DNA of 64,000 nt, from contig NZ_JALPRR010000003.1 in NCBI RefSeq assembly GCF_023630205.1, positions 248,001-312,000 on the forward strand, read 5' to 3'. The position numbers and the translations under genes were made by a program. Source of the DNA: Pontibacter ruber (lineage in GTDB: Bacteria; Bacteroidota; Bacteroidia; Cytophagales; Hymenobacteraceae). Below, piece after piece: positions 1 to 10,171 of this stretch; position 1 is the first letter of the stretch; the number at the start of each line of letters is the position of its first letter. Below the pieces are notes generated by a model. That model worked only from the letters and a program-made list of their open reading frames with translations. It was not told the origin of the DNA and ran no database searches.

Positions 1-864
1 ACTACCCGTTTTATATTAGTGTGTGATAACAAAAGCCTGGTGCTTTCAGGTGAAAAGCCGAAGGCAGCCTTGTTACAGCGGCACGAACTGGGCGATCTGC
101 TGGAGCAAGCAGGCCTGCAGGTGTTCTTAGGCGTAGAGGACGAGGTTGCTTATTTCGCGTTGGGCCTCGATGGCATGCAGGACCAGGTAGAAACGCAGCT
201 CGGGCAGGCGTACACGTTTACAGACCTTAAAACGGTGGCCCTCCAAATGCCCCGCAAGCAAAGTGCCCTGCTGGCGTATGCCCGTGCCATGGTGCACTGG
301 AACCTGCGCCACCTGTTCTGTGCCGACTGCGGCAACCCCACCCAATCCTCCGAAGCAGGGCACGTCCGGAAGTGCAAGCAGGAAGGATGCGGCAAGTCGC
401 ATTTTCCGCGCACTGATACAGCCGTTATTGTTCTGATCTCGGAAGGAGATGCCTGCCTGCTGGGGCGGGGTGCTGCGTGGCCGGAAGGCAGGTACGCAAC
501 CGTGGCCGGTTTCCTGGAGCCCGGCGAGACACTGGAGCAGGCAGTAGCCCGCGAAGCACAGGAAGAAACAGGCGTAGCCTTGGAAAGTATAAGGTACCAT
601 TCCTCGCAGCCCTGGCCTTTTCCGGCTTCTATTATGGTAGGGTTTATGGCCACCGCCAGCAACAGGCACCTGCAGGTAGATTATACAGAACTGGAAGATG
701 CCCGCTGGTTTACACGGGACGAGATTGTGGAAGGCCTGCAAAACGGCACTTTGATCCTGCCGCCACGCGTATCAATTTCCTACAACCTCATCAGGGATTG
801 GTTTGATCAGCTGCCGGGATATCAGTTAGAGAAGTTCCTGAGGCAGGAGCAAGGTGGCTGGTAA
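1..864 (+). CDS. nudC: NAD(+) diphosphatase / NADH pyrophosphatase NudC, 5' end outside the window
   Basis: Nudix hydrolase that splits NAD(H) into NMN(H) and AMP and, in characterised members, removes NAD caps from RNA. The frame is open back to base 1 without a stop, so the true start probably lies upstream; the GTG at 19 is only an internal candidate. Counting from that GTG, a four-Cys zinc ribbon (C101, C104, C119, C124) precedes a canonical Nudix box at residues 164-186 (GFLEPGE...REAQEETGV). The NudC-specific SQPWPFP motif follows at about 196, and it separates NudC from other Nudix enzymes. The domain order and C-terminal length fit the family. No operon partner is visible. Confidence 0.93.
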   Translation, partial: TTRFILVCDNKSLVLSGEKPKAALLQRHELGDLLEQAGLQVFLGVEDEVAYFALGLDGMQDQVETQLGQAYTFTDLKTVALQMPRKQSALLAYARAMVHWNLRHLFCADCGNPTQSSEAGHVRKCKQEGCGKSHFPRTDTAVIVLISEGDACLLGRGAAWPEGRYATVAGFLEPGETLEQAVAREAQEETGVALESIRYHSSQPWPFPASIMVGFMATASNRHLQVDYTELEDARWFTRDEIVEGLQNGTLILPPRVSISYNLIRDWFDQLPGYQLEKFLRQEQGGW

Positions 865-1006
865 CGTATAGATCTGCCCAAGTATAAATTCCTCTTGCGC
901 CTCGGCTGCCAGAATGCAGCGCAGACCAGAGTATGTGCACAAATACTCAGTACGAAGCAACCTGCAGCTTCTTTCTGGGGTCGTCTGATAAAGTCACCCT
1001 AACCTC

Positions 1007-1891
1007 ATGGAAAGAAGCATCTTCCTCATTCTTTTGTGCTGCGCCTTCTGCAGCAACCTGTTTGCACAAAGTATAAAGTTGCAAGGCAAAGTGATCAACT
1101 CGGATACCGGGCAGCCGGTTGCCTATACTTCGATAGGCGTTGTGGGCAAGGAACTGGGTACTGTCGCCAATGCCCTGGGCGAATTCCGGTTTAGTGTAAC
1201 TCCTGAAAGTATAAATGATGCGGACAGTGTAGTCATCTCCAGTGTTGGATTCAACAGGCATGTAATGCCGGTCTCGGAGTTACAGAAAGGAGGCGTAACG
1301 ATAAAGCTAACCCCGCAAGCTGTAACACTGAAAGAAGTGGCAGTGAGGCCTCAGAAGCTAAAATCTAAGGTACTGGGAAAGAACGACCGGGAGTACCTTA
1401 CGCATTCGGTATACTTTACTACTTATGAAACTATAGATGACAAGCTGGGCAGGGAGATGGGAAACATCATCGCACTGAAAAAGGGATGTTTTGTAAACGA
1501 CTTTAACTTTTATGTCTCCTACAACCAGTTTAAAAGTATAAAATTCAGGTTGAACCTGTACAGCGTAGCAGACGGCATGCCCGGCCAGACCTTGCTGAAA
1601 GAAGACATCATCTTTGACGTGAAAGACCAGCAGAAAGGTTGGGTGAAAGTAGACCTCCGCAAGTATAAGCTCCGCTTTGAGAACCTGGATAAAGTAGCCG
1701 TAACCATGCAGTGGCTGGAAAGTATAGCCGCTGACGAAAAGAGCAAGTTCTTTGGGTTCTCCACAGCCATATCGGCAGCGCACAAAGCCGTACGGCGCGA
1801 AAAGAGCGAAGCGCCTTGGCAGAAAAGCAGTACCTACCACAGCATGTACTTCAACGCCGACTGCTACAAAGATACCGAAGCTGCCGATTAA
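1007..1891 (+). CDS. Secreted CarboxypepD_reg-like (carboxypeptidase regulatory-like) domain protein
   Basis: A 294-residue protein with a clear signal peptide (about residues 1-21, hydrophobic core ending NLFAQ). It is followed by a carboxypeptidase-regulatory-like beta-sandwich at roughly 22-105, recognisable from LQGKVINSDTGQPVAY and NALGEFRFSV. This domain is common at the N terminus of TonB-dependent receptors and also in free periplasmic proteins of Bacteroidota. The remainder (about 110-294) has no domain I recognise and no beta-barrel large enough for a receptor. Several Ser-Ile pairs are written AGT ATA, part of the window-wide word described in the findings. It converges with the cytochrome c gene only 6 bp downstream. 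Its function is unknown. Confidence 0.75.
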   Translation: MERSIFLILLCCAFCSNLFAQSIKLQGKVINSDTGQPVAYTSIGVVGKELGTVANALGEFRFSVTPESINDADSVVISSVGFNRHVMPVSELQKGGVTIKLTPQAVTLKEVAVRPQKLKSKVLGKNDREYLTHSVYFTTYETIDDKLGREMGNIIALKKGCFVNDFNFYVSYNQFKSIKFRLNLYSVADGMPGQTLLKEDIIFDVKDQQKGWVKVDLRKYKLRFENLDKVAVTMQWLESIAADEKSKFFGFSTAISAAHKAVRREKSEAPWQKSSTYHSMYFNADCYKDTEAAD

Positions 1892-1897
1892 GATCTG

Positions 1898-2323
1898 CTA
1901 CTCGAGCAGGTGGCGGCATTTGTCGAGCTGTTTCTCCACTTCCTGTATGGTGAAGCGCTCGTTGCTGTTGCCAAAGTTCGTTTGTATGTAGTTCAGGATG
2001 TTGGTGATCTGGCCTTTGTTCAGGTGCTCCGCTCCGGGCATAACATGATTGTAAGTAACCCCGTTCACTACAATTTCGCCCTGTTGCCCGTGCTGAATGA
2101 TGCAGGCCAGGTCGTCGCGGTGGCTCACCAGGTAATCGGCTTTAGCCAGAGGTGGAATCAGGTTGCGCAGGCCGCTGCCGTCGTCCATGTGGCAGTTGGC
2201 GCAATGCTGCGCATACAGGCGCTCCCCCTCGTTCTGTTTGTTGGTGAAACACTGGGTAAGGGTAGTGAGCACCGCCGCGCCTGCCACCATGCCCAATAGC
2301 CTATTTCTTTTGATGCTGCTCAT
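1898..2323 (-). CDS. c-type cytochrome, probable lipoprotein
   Basis: A single-haem cytochrome c of 141 residues. The haem site is CANCH at residues 41-45, and the likely distal ligand is Met95 in HVMPGAEH. The N terminus has a basic/hydrophobic leader ending LTQC (Cys25), which fits a lipobox, so the protein is probably membrane-anchored in the periplasm. Its start lies inside the 3' end of the SCO1-like gene (23-nt overlap), so the two are co-transcribed and probably translationally coupled. The pairing suggests electron transfer linked to copper-oxidase assembly. No oxidase subunits are in the window. Confidence 0.85.
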   Translation of the reverse strand: MSSIKRNRLLGMVAGAAVLTTLTQCFTNKQNEGERLYAQHCANCHMDDGSGLRNLIPPLAKADYLVSHRDDLACIIQHGQQGEIVVNGVTYNHVMPGAEHLNKGQITNILNYIQTNFGNSNERFTIQEVEKQLDKCRHLLE

Positions 2324-2963
2324 TCAGTAACACCGGTATATCTTTCAGAAGCTTATCCACCTGATCGGGTTGTGTGCCGTCGTAAACACCGCGAATGTGG
2401 CGGTTCTGGTCTACAAGTATAAAAGCACCACTGTGCACAAAGCCGCCGGCTTCCTGCTCGTCCTCCATGGCAGTTACCATGTACTTCTGGGCAATGCTGT
2501 AGATGCTGTCTTTTTCGCCGGTCACAAAATGCCATTTATCGCTGCTAACGTTCAGGCGTTCTGCATACTCTTTCAGTACCGCCACAGTATCATGTTTCGG
2601 GTCGATGGTGTGGGAGAGAAGTACCACCTGCGGGTTATCTTTATACTGTTCGTACACGCGCAGCATCTGGCTTTTCATTTTCGGGCAGATGGTAGGGCAG
2701 GTGGTAAAGAAGAAATCCGTTACGTAGATCTTTCCTTCAAATGTTTTGGCGGTAACCTGCTGGCTGTCCTGGTCGGTAAAGGAGAAATCCGGAATTTGTT
2801 GATACACAGTGTCCGCAACCATTTTACCGTTAACTTCCTGCTCCACCACATCGCGGTGCCCAAGTATTGGCAGGGTGGCTTCGGATTCGTTGCCGGAGCA
2901 GGCATACAAGGCGGCAGAGGCAGCTAATGCAAGTATAAATTGCCTGATGTTATTGCTGTTCAT
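2301..2963 (-). CDS. SCO1/SenC family copper chaperone lipoprotein
   Basis: A thioredoxin-fold SCO1/SenC protein of 220 residues. SCO proteins deliver copper or reduce the CuA site of haem-copper oxidases. The copper ligands are present: CPTIC (Cys89, Cys93) and His177 in VHSGAF. The leader ends YACS, giving a lipoprotein Cys at 22. It overlaps both neighbours, by 14 nt with the upstream lipoprotein gene and by 23 nt with the downstream cytochrome c gene, so the three form a compact operon. In Cytophagales such genes often sit at the end of alternative complex III/cytochrome oxidase clusters; here the oxidase itself is not seen. Confidence 0.9.
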   Translation of the reverse strand: MNSNNIRQFILALAASAALYACSGNESEATLPILGHRDVVEQEVNGKMVADTVYQQIPDFSFTDQDSQQVTAKTFEGKIYVTDFFFTTCPTICPKMKSQMLRVYEQYKDNPQVVLLSHTIDPKHDTVAVLKEYAERLNVSSDKWHFVTGEKDSIYSIAQKYMVTAMEDEQEAGGFVHSGAFILVDQNRHIRGVYDGTQPDQVDKLLKDIPVLLNEQHQKK

Positions 2964-3378
2964 GTTGTTGAAGGGTGTTTCGGGCAGCGGTAATGGTGCT
3001 GTCCATTAAGTGTTTAACACGTTCCATTTTAGTTTGTTCCTGCTGCAGGTATTTTATGGCTTCCTGGGGCGGCTGCTCCTCGGCAGGAGCCTTGTACTGC
3101 CGCATCCAACTCATCATCGCTTCGTCGGCTATTTCGAGCTGCCCGATCTCGCGAGTGAGTTGTTGCGTGGTGGCCGTGTTCTTTGTATTGGCAGCAAGGG
3201 AATCGCGCAGGCTGGTAAGCTCACGGCGCAGCGTATAGATGGTACCCATTTCGGCCATGGCCTTGTCATGTAAAGCCATCACATCAGCCTCCAGTTTCTC
3301 TCTCTGTTCTGCCTCTGATGGTCCGCTCAGGCAAGCTGTAAAAAGCAGAAGCAACAGGCATAGCAATCTTCTAGTCAT
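2950..3378 (-). CDS. Hypothetical coiled-coil lipoprotein
   Basis: A 142-residue protein with a leucine-rich leader ending LLFTAC (lipobox Cys16). A charged, mostly helical body follows, rich in Glu, Gln and Lys with heptad-like spacing, suggesting an outer- or inner-membrane-anchored coiled coil. I do not recognise a named domain. It is the first gene of the SCO1-cytochrome c operon and overlaps SCO1 by 14 nt, so a role near respiratory-complex assembly is a context-based guess only. Confidence 0.7.
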   Translation of the reverse strand: MTRRLLCLLLLLFTACLSGPSEAEQREKLEADVMALHDKAMAEMGTIYTLRRELTSLRDSLAANTKNTATTQQLTREIGQLEIADEAMMSWMRQYKAPAEEQPPQEAIKYLQQEQTKMERVKHLMDSTITAARNTLQQHEQQ

Positions 3379-3428
3379 AGTTCTTAAAGGTTAATGTATG
3401 CCAGCCAGAAACTGTCAAACCTTTATAC

Positions 3429-4358
3429 TTACTGAATGTAGGCTTGGAGCAGGCGCCTGAAATCCTTTTTATTGCCGGCTAAATTGCTGATATACTTGTA
3501 ATAATCCTTCGTTACCGGTACGTATTTGTCTGCGTCCCGGGCTTCGGTCCAGGCACGTTTTATCTGCAGCACGGCTTCCGGGTTCTTCTTATGCACCTTA
3601 AGCAACGCTTTCCGTAGTTTACGCTGATCTTTTACAGGCATTGTAGTTTTGCATACCACCGGGCCCAGCGGTATTTCTTCTGATTTCCAGATCAGGTTTA
3701 CATCCCCTTCTTTCAGTTGGCCGCTCTCCAGCATTTTATAGTACTCCATGATGCCAAATGCACCTAGGTCAGAGTTGCCGGTTTTTACATCCAGCAGCGT
3801 GTTGGCGTGGCTGTTCAGGTAATGCACTTCATTAAACTGCTCTTCCGGGTTGTTCAACCCAAGTGAGTTCAGGTATAGCCGGGGGAGCAGGTTGCCTGAG
3901 GTAGAGTACTGGCCGGCAAACGTGATGTTATACTTATGTGCGTTATAAACCAGATCGTCTGTGCTGCGGATACTAGACTTTCTGCTGGCCACCAGGCAGG
4001 AGCCGTACAACCCATGCTTTTCGGCAGGTACTTCCAATGTAGCCAGCGGCACCATACTTTGTACCGGATCGGTTTGTAGAAGTAAATAGCCGAAGGTGTT
4101 CACAAAAGCCACATCCACGTTCCCGGCGCGAATCTGCTCGATCAGTTCCTTGATGGTTGCAAAGCTTTGCAAGCGAACGCTTGCCCCGATCTTGTTGGCA
4201 AGGTATTCGGACATGGGCCTGATGTTGGCCAGGCGGTCGTTGTCGCCATAGGTATAGGTGGCGAACACCAGTTCTTTCTGCTGCGAGGCTGGCTGACCAG
4301 ACACTGCTGTTGCCAGCAGTAGAAAGCTGAGCAAGAAAAACACCTGTAATTTTTTCAT
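3429..4358 (-). CDS. PhnD-like phosphate/phosphonate-type ABC substrate-binding protein
   Basis: A 309-residue periplasmic binding protein of the PhnD/PtxB (TctC-unlike) class. The signal peptide spans about residues 1-21. The family signatures follow: FATYTYGDN, PMSEYLANKIG near the start of the mature chain, and the VDVAFVNTFGYLL segment typical of PhnD-like proteins. Characterised members bind phosphonates or phosphite. No ABC ATPase or permease is adjacent, so this is an orphan binding protein, or its transporter is elsewhere, or it serves as a sensor or general oxyanion-binding component. The ligand cannot be inferred from the sequence alone. A hairpin terminator at 4427-4453 separates it from the gene upstream, so it has its own promoter. 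Confidence 0.82.
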   Translation of the reverse strand: MKKLQVFFLLSFLLLATAVSGQPASQQKELVFATYTYGDNDRLANIRPMSEYLANKIGASVRLQSFATIKELIEQIRAGNVDVAFVNTFGYLLLQTDPVQSMVPLATLEVPAEKHGLYGSCLVASRKSSIRSTDDLVYNAHKYNITFAGQYSTSGNLLPRLYLNSLGLNNPEEQFNEVHYLNSHANTLLDVKTGNSDLGAFGIMEYYKMLESGQLKEGDVNLIWKSEEIPLGPVVCKTTMPVKDQRKLRKALLKVHKKNPEAVLQIKRAWTEARDADKYVPVTKDYYKYISNLAGNKKDFRRLLQAYIQ

Positions 4359-4426
4359 AGTAGTTGTAGGATGAGTGCAGGTATCGTGATTGCAAAGCTA
4401 GCGTATTTATTGCTGGGCAGAAAAGC

Positions 4427-4453
4427 AAAAAGCCTGAACTTGTCAGGCTTTTT
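4427..4453 (-). terminator. Intrinsic terminator of the DUF2267 gene
   Basis: An 11-bp perfect stem (AAAAAGCCTGA / TCAGGCTTTTT) with a 5-nt loop. Read on the minus strand it ends in a T run and lies 21 bp past the DUF2267 stop codon. Confidence 0.8.
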
Positions 4454-4473
4454 ATAATGGTAGTTATTATGGT

Positions 4474-4899
4474 TTAAACCGGTACAACAATCTCAGAATG
4501 AAGTGCGTGCTCTATCTGCAGGTACTGGCCTTCCGAAATATGATCGCGCAAGAAACGCATTACGTCCATAAAGGCATAGTGCACGTGGTCCAGGGTCGGG
4601 AAGTCGCCGTTTTCGGCAAAAGCATCTTTAGAGCGGATAAACTCCAGCCATTCTTCTTCGTGACGGATCCTAACAGGCTCGTGCAGCGAGAAGCCGTCGA
4701 AGTAAATACCTTTCCATACTACAGGTAATTGGGCTGCCAGGTGTATGGCCTCGCCTGGCTGTATGCGGTCCCGGATGGCGTGCAGCACTGACCGGAATAT
4801 ACGTGCGCTCTTGGCTTCATCTTCTATGCCCAGGTACTGGCAAAGCTCGTGTAACCATGTTTTTGCTTCCTTGTGATAATTCTCAAAGTTCATTGACAT
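4474..4899 (-). CDS. DUF2267 domain protein
   Basis: A 141-residue cytoplasmic, mostly helical protein matching the DUF2267 pattern: a helical start with WLHELCQYLG, then VLHAIRDRIQPGEAIHLAAQLP, then VWKGIYFDG. The biochemical function of the family is unknown; members often occur in stress or rhizosphere-linked loci. The frame is open further upstream, but I place the start at 4899 (MSMNF...) because a near-perfect Shine-Dalgarno sequence, AAGGAGGT, ends 4 nt before that ATG. It has its own terminator downstream. The strong ribosome-binding site is unusual for this window. Confidence 0.85.
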   Translation of the reverse strand: MSMNFENYHKEAKTWLHELCQYLGIEDEAKSARIFRSVLHAIRDRIQPGEAIHLAAQLPVVWKGIYFDGFSLHEPVRIRHEEEWLEFIRSKDAFAENGDFPTLDHVHYAFMDVMRFLRDHISEGQYLQIEHALHSEIVVPV

Positions 4900-4903
4900 G
4901 TTT

Positions 4904-4912
4904 ACCTCCTTT
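4904..4912 (-). promoter_or_regulatory. Strong Shine-Dalgarno sequence deciding the DUF2267 start
   Basis: On the minus strand AAGGAGGT lies 4 nt upstream of the ATG at 4899. Most other genes here lack such a site, as expected for Bacteroidota, so it both fixes this start and stands out. Confidence 0.75.
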
Positions 4913-5125
4913 TTAATAAATTGAAACATAACAACCTCTATTACTAACGATGCTGGTATAGGAGGGTTATGGATAAACCTGTAAGAAGTATAAGTATTGC
5001 GTGAAGGCTTGTGCGTAACTGGTAATCCGCAGTTTGGTAGCTCGCAGCGGCTCTGCAGGACAAGTATACAGCAGAAGATCAGACCAGGCTCTCTCCTGAA
5101 CAAACAACGAATTAGCAAGCAACGA

Positions 5126-5455
5126 TTACCACTTCCTGAACACAAAGAACACGGCAGCCAGAATAAGTATAAAGCCGACGATGTAATTCCATTTCACTTC
5201 CTCGCGCAGGTAGAGTACGGAAAAGCCGATGAACACCACCAAGGTAATTACCTCCTGAATGGTTTTGAGTTGAAAAGCGGTAAACTGCCCATGCCCGATG
5301 CGGTTGGCCGGAACCTGAAAGCAGTACTCGAAAAAAGCGATCAGCCAGCTTACCAGAATCACTTTCCAGAGCGAAACATCCTTGAATTTAAGGTGGCCGT
5401 ACCAGGCGAAGGTCATAAAGATATTGGAGATCAGTAGAAGTATAATCGTTCTCAT
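5126..5455 (-). CDS. DUF486 / DMT-family small integral membrane protein
   Basis: A 109-residue protein with four predicted membrane helices (about 4-22, 30-47, 68-86, 90-106). The DUF486 signatures are ISNIFMTFAWYGHLK at the start, the loop VPANRIG, and QLKTIQEVITL. The family is placed in the drug/metabolite transporter clan by fold, but no substrate is established. It stands alone, with no clear operon partner. Confidence 0.88.
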   Translation of the reverse strand: MRTIILLLISNIFMTFAWYGHLKFKDVSLWKVILVSWLIAFFEYCFQVPANRIGHGQFTAFQLKTIQEVITLVVFIGFSVLYLREEVKWNYIVGFILILAAVFFVFRKW

Positions 5456-5603
5456 AGCATACAGCGAAACTGCAAATTTCTTCTTTTTCTATTAGCCAAC
5501 CTTCGTTTAGCTCCACAATTTTTAAGATCCATAGAAGTAGCAGCAGAAGCTATTTGGCATGATTCTCGTTAGTAAAATACTATATAGCACATCCCTCTAA
5601 ACT

Positions 5604-6251
5604 ATGAAAAATTTATACTTGAAGCACCTGGTACTTGTCTTTGTACTTGGGGCGCTGAGCAGCTGCGAAAACCAGACAATTACCGGAGGCGAGCAGAATT
5701 ACCTGGAGGTGATCGGGGAGCATGAACAGACCTACGAAGAGGCAGGTTACCGGATTAACCTGGCTTACAACGGGCCGCTGAGCATGCGCGACCGGTTTCA
5801 GCAGTGGGCCGACTCGCTGCAGCAGAAGCACCCGGGTATGGTGAAGGTAAACGATAATCTTTTTGTAAACTACATGCCCGAGCAAATGGACAAGAAGATC
5901 AGCAGGAGCATGTTCCAGGTAGGGGTAACGTATAACCTGTACGTGGCTGATACGGCTGTCTACAATCAGATTACCCGCGATGCACTCCGGAGCGGTTTTC
6001 CCTTTAGCATCAACGTGACGGGTACTTACATGAGCCCTGCCCGTAAGATAGCGCTCCAGAAAGACATGATGCAGAAGGCACTCGATAATGCCAAAACCAA
6101 ACTCGATTACCTGAGCCGCGCTTCCGGTAACCGCGCCTATACGATTGTAGGGGTAGAGGAACTTGACGCCAATGTGCCTTTTGGTCCGGAATATTACGAT
6201 TATAACCGCCGCGCTGTATCCAGGCTCAAAGTTAAGGCAAGGCTGGAGTAG
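5604..6251 (+). CDS. Lipoprotein, possibly SIMPL (DUF541)-like
   Basis: A 215-residue protein with a lipoprotein leader (ALSSC, Cys21). The body has an alpha/beta pattern, and a C-terminal helix region reading ALDNAKTKLDYLSRASG resembles the AxxxAxxKAxxLA signature of SIMPL/DUF541 proteins. The rest of the SIMPL pattern is weak, so I treat that as a suggestion only. It would sit on the periplasmic side of a membrane. It is flanked by a spacer carrying its own terminator, so it is probably monocistronic. Confidence 0.65.
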   Translation: MKNLYLKHLVLVFVLGALSSCENQTITGGEQNYLEVIGEHEQTYEEAGYRINLAYNGPLSMRDRFQQWADSLQQKHPGMVKVNDNLFVNYMPEQMDKKISRSMFQVGVTYNLYVADTAVYNQITRDALRSGFPFSINVTGTYMSPARKIALQKDMMQKALDNAKTKLDYLSRASGNRAYTIVGVEELDANVPFGPEYYDYNRRAVSRLKVKARLE

Positions 6252-8584
<2,333 letters not shown>

Positions 8585-8603
8585 GTTTCAGAAGTATACT
8601 TTA

Positions 8604-8648
8604 ACAGCGGCGGCTATACTTGCAAAAGTATAGCCGCCGCTGTTTTTA
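8604..8648 (+). terminator. gyrB terminator built around inverted TATACTT/AAGTATA
   Basis: A perfect 18-bp stem (8604-8621 with 8626-8643) and a GCAA loop, followed by TTTTT. The top of the stem is the TATACTT / AAGTATA pair, so the genome-wide word forms the hairpin apex between convergent gyrB and the porin gene. Confidence 0.92.
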
Positions 8649-8668
8649 GCTTATAATAGTCGCTTTAC

Positions 8669-9946
8669 CTACTCCTCCTTGTCAATCGCTTTCAGCAGGA
8701 TCTTTGGCTGTATGTTTACCATCACCCAGCCCCAATCGGCGTAGGTGTCTGAATTGCCTCCCTTCAAGGCTTCCATGGATTTCCCGGCAAATAGGGTGCT
8801 GTAGCCCAGCGAGAAGCTTACGCTCTCTGAATGTTTGTATTGGAGTGCGGCGTCCAGTTCCGAGCCCAGGTACTTGTTTGTGGTGGCAGGTAGCTTTTCT
8901 GTTGCCGGTATGTTGTGCGCCAGCATAAAGTAATGGTAATCCAGGCCAAGGTTATACTTTGGGTTACTGCTGTAACCAATCTTCAGGTAATTATCCTGAA
9001 GGCCTCCGCTCCGGGTATCGGCCGGCACGTTGATGAAATAATCCATGTGGCCGTAGTACTTGTGGTTGGTAGCATACAGCGTATTGAAAGCCCGTACTTT
9101 GTTTTGCTGCCCTGCAGCGCCGGACAGGTAATTTACCCCGGCTGTAAACTTAACAGGATTGATGGTATACAGCAGTTCGGCCACACCGAAATACGCTTCT
9201 ATCGTTTTGCGACTCACATCTGTTCCTGATTGCCTGTACATCGCTCCATTGAACTGCAGCCTGTCTCCTTTTAAGGTCAGATCAAGGCCGTAGGTGTGCC
9301 GGAACAGCACATCGTTCAGTGTATCCCTGCTCTGGAAGCCGTCTGTAACATAAAGCCCTGATAGTGTCAGGTTCTCATGCAGCACTTTCCTGGCCCAGGC
9401 AAAGCCCAGCACTTTGTAGTTGTTGAGGCTGTAGTTTCGCTTGCTCAGTTGTTCCTTTTCCTGGTTATAGGCGCCGCCAGCATCCAGGCTCCAGCTACCC
9501 GTGCGTGCTTTCAGGAGAACCGCATCGTGGCTGCGGGCCTGCTGTGCCCAGTCCACATTGCCAAGTAGCCGGTCATCGTTGTACATCAGCTCCTGCCGAC
9601 CCAGCTTTACCGAGAAAACATCAGATAACGGGACCTCGGCCCATGCTTCGTGTACCGCCATGGAAGGGATGTCCTTTTGCTGTTCTTCATCTCCCCAAAC
9701 CCGCACATCCTGCACACTAAACTTCAGCAGCAAACGCTCCTGCTGGTAATCCAGGTTTAGGCGCGACCGTTGCCCGATAAAGAAAGCTGCTTCGCTGTCG
9801 TCGGTGGGCAGGGCTTTGTACCCGTTTCGCCATTCTGCCCGCGGTCGCACCTGTGGCGTGAGGTATACTTGTGCGGCAGCAGAGCCTACAGTTAAAAGAA
9901 AAAGGATGCTCAGCATCCAAAAGCGCGTTGTAGATTTACTTTCCAT
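8669..9946 (-). CDS. Alginate-export-type outer membrane porin
   Basis: A 425-residue outer membrane protein. I choose the ATG at 9946 because it gives a clean signal peptide (MESKSTTRFWMLSILFLL..., cleavage after GSAAAQ). The frame is open further upstream but lacks a leader there. The mature chain resembles the alginate export family (Alginate_exp): RPRAEWRNGY, GQRSRLNLDYQ, HEAWAEVPL, KLGRQELMYNDDRLLG, then repeated amphipathic strands to the end. In Bacteroidota these proteins are general or anion-linked porins, so alginate is not implied. It converges with gyrB and has no alginate genes nearby. Confidence 0.82.
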   Translation of the reverse strand: MESKSTTRFWMLSILFLLTVGSAAAQVYLTPQVRPRAEWRNGYKALPTDDSEAAFFIGQRSRLNLDYQQERLLLKFSVQDVRVWGDEEQQKDIPSMAVHEAWAEVPLSDVFSVKLGRQELMYNDDRLLGNVDWAQQARSHDAVLLKARTGSWSLDAGGAYNQEKEQLSKRNYSLNNYKVLGFAWARKVLHENLTLSGLYVTDGFQSRDTLNDVLFRHTYGLDLTLKGDRLQFNGAMYRQSGTDVSRKTIEAYFGVAELLYTINPVKFTAGVNYLSGAAGQQNKVRAFNTLYATNHKYYGHMDYFINVPADTRSGGLQDNYLKIGYSSNPKYNLGLDYHYFMLAHNIPATEKLPATTNKYLGSELDAALQYKHSESVSFSLGYSTLFAGKSMEALKGGNSDTYADWGWVMVNIQPKILLKAIDKEE

Positions 9947-10171
9947 ACTTTCCGGTTTTAGTTCTGCCGTCGCAACAGGCGGCTTATCGGTAACAAGTAC
10001 AGCAATATCCAACCCTTCTCGTATGACCAGCGTCATGCCCACGAATGACTTTGATTAGTTTTCAGTTGGGGTAATTTGCAGCCAGTAATACGCCTGATTT
10101 CTGAAACTGCCCAACCAACAGGCCCTGTCTGACGTGTTAGTAGCATTGCGCTACACAAAGAACAAACTGAA

